From assembly GCA_021777755.1 (NCBI GenBank), contig JAJYDE010000021.1:1-61196 (forward strand): a DNA stretch of 61,196 nucleotides, in the 5' to 3' direction. The number at the start of each line of letters is the position of its first letter. The first letter of the stretch is position 1. The position numbers were made by a program, and so were the translations under genes. Below, one piece after another: positions 55,488-61,196 of the stretch. This DNA is from Deltaproteobacteria bacterium (GTDB lineage Bacteria > Desulfobacterota > Syntrophobacteria > Syntrophobacterales > Syntrophobacteraceae). The notes under the pieces were generated by a model, which made no database searches, was not told the DNA's origin, and worked only from the letters and a program-made list of their open reading frames with translations.

Positions 55488-56411
55488 TTATCCAGCCTTG
55501 CGCCGCATTGGTAGAATGACCGCCAGGGCCAAGATAAGCAAAACCAGACTGGAAGGCTCGGGAACAGTACTGTGCTTTCCACCCGGTCCGCCCCCGCCGC
55601 CGGGGATGTAGAGCAGTGGGGGAATGAACGCCCGGCTGGCAAATCCTCCCACCGAGGCAAACGGGGCGGGAAAAATCGCGCCTTTTACCACCGGCGGCTT
55701 TCCTGCCGGGACTTTGAATTCCAGAAAAAGCGGCTGCTCCTTATGCACCGACGCACAGACAACAGCAACAAGATCTCCCGCGGCCGGCGTGTAGTCTTTT
55801 CCCTTGAGATTGGCCTCTCTTAGAAGCCGAGCCGCCCCGGGGCTGATTCTCCTGGGTTCTGGGCTTTTTGCCAGCCGCCAGATCGCCTCCTGGAGGTCGA
55901 GCTTGGAACCCTTCTTGTGATTTATCAGATAGTTGATCTTGCGCCATTCCATCTTCTTGAATTCAGGCGGCAAATTGGGATCTGCCGTGTTGTACACTCT
56001 TACTTGGTGAGTCGTTCCGCTGGGCAGGGGCAAACCCTTTCTCAGGCACCATGCATTGTAGAATTGGAAATCGGACAGATCATAGCCGTATTTGACATTG
56101 AGAAAGAACAACTCGAAGCGGCTGCTCGTCCCCTGCCTGACATACATCTGGACGGGAAACTTGGGAAGCTTGGCCACCCCGGTGCTCGCTCCAGACGCCT
56201 TTATGATCGGATCTTCCGACGGAACACTCGAAGAGGCAACAGCTGCCGGAGAGGCCTTTCCCGGCGGGGTGGAAGCAGCAGGACCCGAGACGATCAATAC
56301 GGAATCATTATTTGAAACGACCGATCCGGGCACTGAGCCAAGCGGTGCGGCCAAACCCATGCAGGACGGTCCCAAAACCAAAAGGAATATCAAAACGGTA
56401 GTTGCACGCAT
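55488..56411 (-). CDS. PEP-CTERM surface protein with putative internal-thioester domain
   Basis: 307 residues. Signal peptide (about 1-22), Ser/Ala/Pro-rich linker (about 25-82), a globular domain (about 83-230), Gly-rich spacer, then a PEP-CTERM tail: VPEPSS at 283-288, hydrophobic helix, and basic end RRKAG. In the globular domain YNAWCLRKG (Cys122) and LDLQEAIWRL (Gln174), with WRKINYLINHK between, match the two halves of thioester domains of Gram-positive adhesins, in which a Cys and a Gln side chain form an internal thioester that bonds covalently to host or surface amines. The thioester assignment is by motif only; the sorting tail is clear. First gene of the exopolysaccharide operon; GGAG precedes the ATG. 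Confidence 0.8.
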   Translation of the reverse strand: MRATTVLIFLLVLGPSCMGLAAPLGSVPGSVVSNNDSVLIVSGPAASTPPGKASPAAVASSSVPSEDPIIKASGASTGVAKLPKFPVQMYVRQGTSSRFELFFLNVKYGYDLSDFQFYNAWCLRKGLPLPSGTTHQVRVYNTADPNLPPEFKKMEWRKINYLINHKKGSKLDLQEAIWRLAKSPEPRRISPGAARLLREANLKGKDYTPAAGDLVAVVCASVHKEQPLFLEFKVPAGKPPVVKGAIFPAPFASVGGFASRAFIPPLLYIPGGGGGPGGKHSTVPEPSSLVLLILALAVILPMRRKAG

Positions 56412-56788
56412 CGTCTTTAGCTCCAGGCAGCACCCGCAACGGCTATTGCAAACCCGTCAGGGAGCCGTCAATTCATTTTGCATGCTATACTCAGGCGTCA
56501 AATTGAAGTCGGAAAACCGGGATCGCCAACCTCCCGACAGGACGCGTCCAAAATGCAAGCAGCTCTGGTGCTGAATTTCATTGAAAAAAATGGCCCTTTC
56601 GGGTAGGTTTTTTTCAGTCTCGCGGGCTTTTCCCTTTTTTTAAAACCGACTTTCGAAAACTTTTTGAAGGAAAAGCCTTTTGTTCAATCCAGGACCTTTT
56701 CGCAGCGTTATTTTGATCTTCGCCACTCTGCCGTACTAATATTAGAATAAATATTGAAAAAGCAAGAAGAAAATCGCAGCCTCGAAAA

Positions 56789-56832
56789 GGTAACCGCCAT
56801 ACCCAAATCAAGGTTAAAATATTGAGGTTACC
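56789..56832. repeat. GGTAACC/GGTTACC inverted repeat
   Basis: Seven-base arms at 56789-56795 and 56826-56832, separated by 30 bases; a direct half-copy AGGTTA lies at about 56810. About 290 bases upstream of rtcB. It could be an activator site; nothing identifies the binder. Confidence 0.3.
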
Positions 56833-57042
56833 AATGGTTGTGTATCTAAAACAATGAATATCAAAAGTGAAAAGCTCCCCCCAAAAACTCATTTCGCCGA
56901 ACTCGACCCGTTTTCCACCATCGAGAGGGTTCCAGGGGAAAGCGAAGCCACTTTCGACCTCAAAATCGTTTTCCCTCGCTTCCGCGGCCTTCGGGACCGG
57001 TGCCCGGGGTTTGCTTTTGCCGGTGTTGAAATGCAATGGAAG

Positions 57043-57070
57043 TGGACAATTTGAATTTTGAGCCTAGATT
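57043..57070 (+). promoter_or_regulatory. Candidate sigma-70 promoter of rtcB
   Basis: TGGACA (57043-57048), 16-base spacer, TAGATT (57065-57070); start near 57077, 44 bases before the ATG. No convincing sigma-54 site was found, although a sigma-54 activator gene lies downstream. Confidence 0.45.
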
Positions 57071-57120
57071 GTTTCCATCTCAAAGTAAACTGATAAACCA
57101 AAAGGTGAGCCGGGCAAAAT

Positions 57121-58578
57121 ATGGCCGCAATATCAAAACTAAAAAAAATCTCGGATACGGTTTGGGAAATCCCGACCGACTACAAGGAGGGAATGCGTGT
57201 TCCAGCGCGCATCTACGCCACCGAAAAACTGGTTTCGCAGATGGACGAAGGGGTCTTTGACCAGGTGAGCAATGTCGCCACTCTTCCCGGTATTCAAAAC
57301 TATGCCCTTTGCATGCCCGACGGTCACTGGGGATACGGTTTCCCGATAGGAGGGGTGGCGGCTATGGACGAGCGCTCCGGAGTCATCTCCCCGGGTGGAA
57401 TCGGATTCGATGTGAACTGCGGCATGCGGCTTGTGCTCACAAATCTGACCCATGACGAGATAAGGCCACATTTGAAAGAGCTGGTCGACCGGCTTTTCCA
57501 GCGGGTGCCCGCCGGGGTGGGGGCAAGCGGCTTTGTGAAGATCTCTCAGGACGAGTTCCGCACCATGGTCGAAAAGGGTGCCCGGTGGTGCATCGAGAAG
57601 GGCTACGGGTGGGAAGAGGACCTGGAGCGGACGGAAGAATTCGGCCGGGTGGAGGGCGCCGACGCCTCCAAAATCAGCCGCAAAGCCGTAGAGCGCGGCT
57701 ACAGGCAAATCGGTACCCTGGGCTCGGGCAATCATTATCTCGAAATCCAGGTGGCGCGGTCCCGAAACATCTTCGATCCCGATCTTGCCAAGGCTCTGGG
57801 GCTGACCATCCCCGACCAGGTGGTCATCATGTTTCACTGCGGCAGCAGAGGTTTTGGCCACCAGGTCGCAACCGATTATCTGCAAACATTTTTGAAAGTG
57901 ATGCAGTCCCGCTACGCCATCCGGGTGCTCGACCGCGAGCTTGCCTGCGCTCCTTTCTTATCTCCCGAGGGGCAGGACTATTTCGCCGCCATGAAATGCG
58001 CGATCAATATGTCTTTTGCCAACAGGCAGATAATTTTGCATCGAGTCCGCGAAGTGTTCTCGGAAGTGTTGCGAAAGGACCCCCTCGATCTGGGGATGCA
58101 CCAGGTCTACGATGTGGCCCATAACACGGCTAGACTTGAAGTGCACAACGTCGAAGGACGACCAAAGCGTTTGCTTGTCCATCGCAAAGGCGCCACAAGA
58201 GCCTTGGGGCCCGGCGCCGAAGCCCTTCCCGCCCTCTATCGCCAAACCGGCCAGCCGGTAATCATTGGCGGAAGCATGGAGACCGGTTCCTACCTGCTGA
58301 CGGGGGTAAGCTCGGGCGAGCAGACCTTTTTTAGCACCGCTCACGGCAGCGGCCGCGCCATGAGCCGGCATCAGGCAAAGAAATTGTTTCGCGGCAAAGC
58401 GCTCCAACAGGATATGGAGCGCAGGGGCATCTACGTTCGCACCGCTTCCCTGGCGGGTCTTGCCGAAGAGGCCGGCCCGGCCTACAAAAATATCGACGAA
58501 GTGGTGCAGGCCACCGAAGAGGCCGGTCTAAGCAGAAGGGTCGCGCGCTTTGTTCCGGTGGGAAACGTCAAGGGATAA
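57121..58578 (+). CDS. rtcB: RNA-splicing ligase RtcB
   Basis: GTP- and Mn-dependent ligase joining 2',3'-cyclic phosphate/3'-phosphate RNA ends to 5'-OH ends. 485 residues, the long form. Metal ligands Asp97 and Cys100 in GFDVNCGMR, His in GSGNHYLE, FHCGSRGFGHQ, HNTARLEVH, VHRKGATRALGPG, and the guanylylated His408 in TAHGSGRAMSR. Five bases after its stop comes the archease gene, so ligase and activating factor are an operon. Role: RNA repair or tRNA maturation. Confidence 0.96.
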   Translation: MAAISKLKKISDTVWEIPTDYKEGMRVPARIYATEKLVSQMDEGVFDQVSNVATLPGIQNYALCMPDGHWGYGFPIGGVAAMDERSGVISPGGIGFDVNCGMRLVLTNLTHDEIRPHLKELVDRLFQRVPAGVGASGFVKISQDEFRTMVEKGARWCIEKGYGWEEDLERTEEFGRVEGADASKISRKAVERGYRQIGTLGSGNHYLEIQVARSRNIFDPDLAKALGLTIPDQVVIMFHCGSRGFGHQVATDYLQTFLKVMQSRYAIRVLDRELACAPFLSPEGQDYFAAMKCAINMSFANRQIILHRVREVFSEVLRKDPLDLGMHQVYDVAHNTARLEVHNVEGRPKRLLVHRKGATRALGPGAEALPALYRQTGQPVIIGGSMETGSYLLTGVSSGEQTFFSTAHGSGRAMSRHQAKKLFRGKALQQDMERRGIYVRTASLAGLAEEAGPAYKNIDEVVQATEEAGLSRRVARFVPVGNVKG

Positions 58579-58583
58579 AAACG

Positions 58584-59015
58584 ATGCCCTTTGAATATGT
58601 CGATGAAATCGCCATGGCCGACGTCGCGTTCAAGGCCCGGGGGGAAACCCTCGAAGAGATGTTCATCGCCTCGGCCGATGCCACGATGAACACCATGGTC
58701 GCAGCCCTTGAATCCATCGAGGCCCGGCAGAGCCGCCACATCGAGATTCGCTCCGAGGCTCTGGACATGCTCCTGTTCAACCTGCTCCAGGAAATCATTT
58801 TCTTTAAAGACGCCCAACAACTCCTGCTTCGAATCCAAACCATCCAAATCACATCCTCTCACGGCGAGTTTGTCGCCACGGCGACCGCCCGGGGTGAGCC
58901 AATCGCCCCCGACCGTCATGAAATGATCGTCGACGTCAAGGCCGTCACACTCCACAGATTCCTTGTGCAACAAACTCGGCGCGGCTGGGAGGCCTTTGTG
59001 GTCCTGGATATCTAA
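58584..59015 (+). CDS. Archease
   Basis: 143-residue protein-activating chaperone for RtcB. Family pattern: metal-binding acidic N-terminus around IAMADVAFKARGETLEEMF, LLFNLLQEIIFFKDA, and the C-terminal DVKAVTLHRFLVQQ… VVLDI with the final conserved Asp. Immediately follows rtcB; archease speeds guanylylation and multiple turnover of the ligase in known systems. Confidence 0.92.
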   Translation: MPFEYVDEIAMADVAFKARGETLEEMFIASADATMNTMVAALESIEARQSRHIEIRSEALDMLLFNLLQEIIFFKDAQQLLLRIQTIQITSSHGEFVATATARGEPIAPDRHEMIVDVKAVTLHRFLVQQTRRGWEAFVVLDI

Positions 59016-59129
59016 TCCCGCCTTCCTGGAACTTTTCCACATTAAATTAGTGACAATTTTGTTCATATTTGTTATGAGCAGCTTTTCTTGCAAAAAACAG
59101 ATGCACTACAACATCGACACAGGTTGACC

Positions 59130-60656
59130 ATGCCCGATGATTTTAGCCTGATTGAGCTCAGGGCCCTGCATGATATAGCCAGGGTCCTTTGCCGCTCGAA
59201 CGAATTGAAAGATCAGCTCCAGCAAACCCTCGACGTTCTAAGTGCGCGTCTTGGAATGGAAAGAGGCATGATCTCGGTGCTGGATTTGCAAACCGGCGCT
59301 GCCTGGCTCGATGTGGCCAGGGGAGTCGATTTTGAATCCGGTCAAATCAGCTACCGCCCGGGCGAAGGCATTACGGGGAAAGTGGCCCAAACCGGCCGCC
59401 CCATGGCAATAGCCAACCTGGGCAAGGAAGCCCTTTTTCTCGACCGCACGGGAGCGCGAAAATCTTTAAACAGGGCCGAACTGGCCTTCTTGTGCGTTCC
59501 GATTTTCTACCAGGGCCGCTGCGTGGGGATTCTTTCGGCCGACAAACTTGCTCACCAGGTCGAAGAGATCGGCCAGGAGCTGGCCATTCTGAGTGCGGTT
59601 GCCGAACTGCTTGGCAAGGTGGTCCATTTTCGCGCGGTCGAAGAGGAAAACAGGCGGTTGCGACGCATGCTGGCGGAAGCCAGGCGCCCGACCACCAACA
59701 TCATCGGCCGATCGAAGGTGATCCAGGAAGTCTTGCGCCTCATAGACCAGGTTGCCGATTCGAACACCACCGTGCTCATATCGGGTGAAACCGGCACGGG
59801 CAAGGAACTTGTTGCCAAGGCGATTCACGAAAACAGTCGCAGGGCTCGAGGGCCCCTGGTGCAGGTAAACTGCGCGGCAATGCCCGACACGCTTTTGGAA
59901 AGTGAGCTGTTCGGCCACGAAAAAGGTGCCTTTACCGGGGCGATAACCCGGCGACGGGGCCGATTCGAGGAGGCCCAGGGCGGCACCATCTTCCTCGACG
60001 AAGTGGGGGAACTTTCCCCGATCGCCCAGGCGAAGCTTCTGCGCGTTTTGCAGGAAAGGGAGTTTCAACCCCTGGGCTCCTCGCGGACCGTAAAGGTTGA
60101 CGTGCGGGTTATTACCGCCACCAATAAAGATCTTGAATCGGAAATATCCCAGGGCGCCTTCCGCCAGGATCTGTTCTACCGGCTGAATGTGTTCCCCATA
60201 TACCTGCCGCCGTTGCGCGAACGCGGCCCCGATATCCTGCTTCTCGCCGACTACTTCGTCCTCAAGTATGCCCGGGAGTTCGGCAAGGATATAAAAAGAA
60301 TCACCACGAGCGCCATCGACATGCTGATGTCCTACCATTGGCCCGGAAACGTTCGCGAGCTTGAAAACTGCATAGAACGCTCAGTACTTCTGTCGCAGGA
60401 AAACTCGATAGATTCCTGGCATCTGCCACCCACTTTGCAAATGAAACCCGAAGGCAACCAAAACGTCAGCCGGGGAAAACTCGAGGCCCTTACCAGCGCC
60501 TTCGAACGCGATCTCATTACCGACGCTTTGAAAGACGTTCGCGGCAATCAGTCCCAGGCCGCCCGCCTGCTGGGGACCACCAAGAGGATTGTTCAGTACA
60601 AGGTGGAAAAATACGGGATAGATCCGAGAAGATTTCGGCTCAAACAGCCGGCGTGA
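59130..60656 (+). CDS. Sigma-54-dependent activator with GAF sensor (NifA-like architecture)
   Basis: 508 residues from the ATG at 59130 (the frame is open to 59088). GAF domain about 25-165, AAA+ domain about 185-420 with Walker [13 protein letters not shown], sigma-54 contact loop GAFTGA, and Walker [12 protein letters not shown], then a Fis-type helix-turn-helix at the end (about 465-500). Architecture is that of NifA, FhlA-type or related regulators; nitrogenase control is not implied because no nif gene is present. It lacks the RtcR CARF-type domain, so it is not an RtcR orthologue despite lying behind rtcB. Signal and targets unknown. Confidence 0.9.
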   Translation: MPDDFSLIELRALHDIARVLCRSNELKDQLQQTLDVLSARLGMERGMISVLDLQTGAAWLDVARGVDFESGQISYRPGEGITGKVAQTGRPMAIANLGKEALFLDRTGARKSLNRAELAFLCVPIFYQGRCVGILSADKLAHQVEEIGQELAILSAVAELLGKVVHFRAVEEENRRLRRMLAEARRPTTNIIGRSKVIQEVLRLIDQVADSNTTVLISGETGTGKELVAKAIHENSRRARGPLVQVNCAAMPDTLLESELFGHEKGAFTGAITRRRGRFEEAQGGTIFLDEVGELSPIAQAKLLRVLQEREFQPLGSSRTVKVDVRVITATNKDLESEISQGAFRQDLFYRLNVFPIYLPPLRERGPDILLLADYFVLKYAREFGKDIKRITTSAIDMLMSYHWPGNVRELENCIERSVLLSQENSIDSWHLPPTLQMKPEGNQNVSRGKLEALTSAFERDLITDALKDVRGNQSQAARLLGTTKRIVQYKVEKYGIDPRRFRLKQPA

Positions 60657-60895
60657 TGTTTTTCGGCCCCCGTTGGGCCTCGAAAGGATTTGGATGTTTA
60701 CAGCCATGGGAAATGGCGCAAGAAGGAAATTTTCCCGACCTTTTCCGATTGCTGTTTTCAATGGCTGGACTTAAAAGGCGATATGGGTAATAATTTTAAT
60801 TCTGGCGCAAGCGCGTGTGTGCCTTGACGGCTGCCGGGCAGAAAGTTGCAATCTCCCGATAGCCGTGAAAATTGTTTTATCAGGAGGCTTTCCAA

Positions 60896-61196
60896 TTGAG
60901 TCCATTTTATAAGAACCTGGCTCTCTGGCTGGTCATCAGCCTGATGGTCATTCTTCTTTTCAAGATGTTCAACCAGTCCAAGCAGCCGAGCACCGAGACC
61001 ACCTACAGTCAATTCATCAGTTCGGTGGAAAAGGGTGATGTGGCAAAGGTGACCATCCAGGGCCAAAACGTGGCGGGCGCCTTCACCAGCGGCGCCAAGT
61101 TCAAAACCTATGCCCCGCACGACTCCGGCTTGATCAAAATCCTGAGGGATCACAAGGTCGATATTCAGGCCAAACCGGCGGAAGAATCCCCCTGGT
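60896..61196 (+). CDS. ftsH: ATP-dependent zinc metalloprotease FtsH, 5' part
   Basis: Window ends after 100 codons. TTG start with AGGAGG eight bases upstream. N-terminus MSPFYKNLALWLVISLMVIL is the first membrane helix, followed by the FtsH extracellular region with TTYSQFISSVEKGDVAKVTI and the usual VTIQGQNV…F strand pattern. AAA and protease domains lie beyond the window. Membrane quality-control protease; in many bacteria it degrades RpoH, which is also encoded here. Confidence 0.88.
   Translation, partial: MSPFYKNLALWLVISLMVILLFKMFNQSKQPSTETTYSQFISSVEKGDVAKVTIQGQNVAGAFTSGAKFKTYAPHDSGLIKILRDHKVDIQAKPAEESPW

Larger units (their letters stand above)
56412..57120. other. Intergenic region between PEP-CTERM gene and rtcB
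   Basis: 709 bases between divergent genes. Holds the rtcB promoter candidate (57043-57070), an inverted repeat GGTAACC/GGTTACC (56789-56832), and a weak CCC/GGG hairpin with T7 on both strands near 56583-56613. Open frames on both strands at 56.6-57.05 kb show no domain or codon pattern of a real gene. Confidence 0.4.

Noticed and set aside
56614-57036. Minus-strand 140-codon frame and plus-strand 66-codon frame in the rtcB upstream spacer
   Set aside because: They overlap each other antisense, lack ribosome sites and resemble no family.
59130-60656. NifA proper, controlling nitrogen fixation
   Set aside because: GAF-AAA-Fis layout is shared by many activators and no nif gene is in the window.
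60665-60685. GGCCC/GGGCC hairpin after the sigma-54 activator gene
   Set aside because: Only five base pairs and no T-tract, so not called as a terminator.
1-61196. CRISPR array, prophage or intact insertion sequence
   Set aside because: No regularly spaced repeats, integrase, transposase or capsid-type genes seen on reading the window.

Overview
The window looks like a chromosomal segment of a GC-rich, anaerobic-type Gram-negative bacterium, most probably a Desulfobacterota (former deltaproteobacterial) syntroph or sulfate reducer. This rests on gene content rather than any marker search: a PAS-rich hybrid sensor kinase, an acn-gltA-sdhAB block, an exosortase with a PEP-CTERM/exopolysaccharide locus, a cinA-thpR-recA-alaS run, a UPF0280 protein, and a small zinc-ribbon protein whose reading frame needs a UGA read as selenocysteine. 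Both strands are densely coded with little spacer.

Layout. 1-3.6 kb: hybrid histidine kinase whose signal peptide and sensor domain lie in different frames (apparent frameshift). 3.6-6.1 kb (minus): remnant of a Uma2-type nuclease gene, a UbiA prenyltransferase and an aldehyde dehydrogenase. 6.2-11.9 kb (minus): central-carbon operon acn, gltA, sdhA, sdhB, without a membrane-anchor gene. 12.3-16.2 kb (minus): HU, a RelA/SpoT enzyme with a degraded hydrolase site, ispG. 16.4-20.8 kb: glgA converging on rpoH, then hisC-cmk. 20.9-29.3 kb: rpsA, sppA, yciO, ppx, guaB-guaA and UPF0280. 29.6-30.5 kb: exosortase. 31.2-36.1 kb (minus): DUF5752-like gene, trehalose-forming glycosyltransferase, treY. 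36.3-40 kb: DUF945 protein and a secreted phosphoesterase. 40.06-40.26 kb (minus): two tRNA-Ser genes. 40.4-46.1 kb: cinA, thpR, recA, alaS. 46.16-46.33 kb (minus): small selenoprotein. 46.6-49.3 kb: sigma-70 factor converging on rimO. 49.5-50.2 kb: AT-rich DUF1796 gene. 50.2-56.4 kb (minus): PEP-CTERM/exopolysaccharide locus (PEP-CTERM protein, lipoprotein, export protein, chain-length protein, ExeA-like ATPase with LysM, tyrosine-kinase-like ATPase). 57.1-60.7 kb: rtcB, archease, sigma-54 activator. 60.9 kb to the end: 5' part of ftsH.

How the parts fit: acn/gltA/sdhAB supply an oxidative TCA segment; glgA, the trehalose-forming glycosyltransferase and TreY point to glycogen and trehalose metabolism; the exosortase near 30 kb is the likely processing enzyme for the PEP-CTERM protein encoded 25 kb away beside the export machinery. 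The most unusual items are the selenoprotein with a plausible SECIS-like stem-loop, and the PEP-CTERM protein, which carries the Cys and Gln signatures of an internal-thioester adhesion domain. No CRISPR array, intact insertion sequence or prophage was seen.
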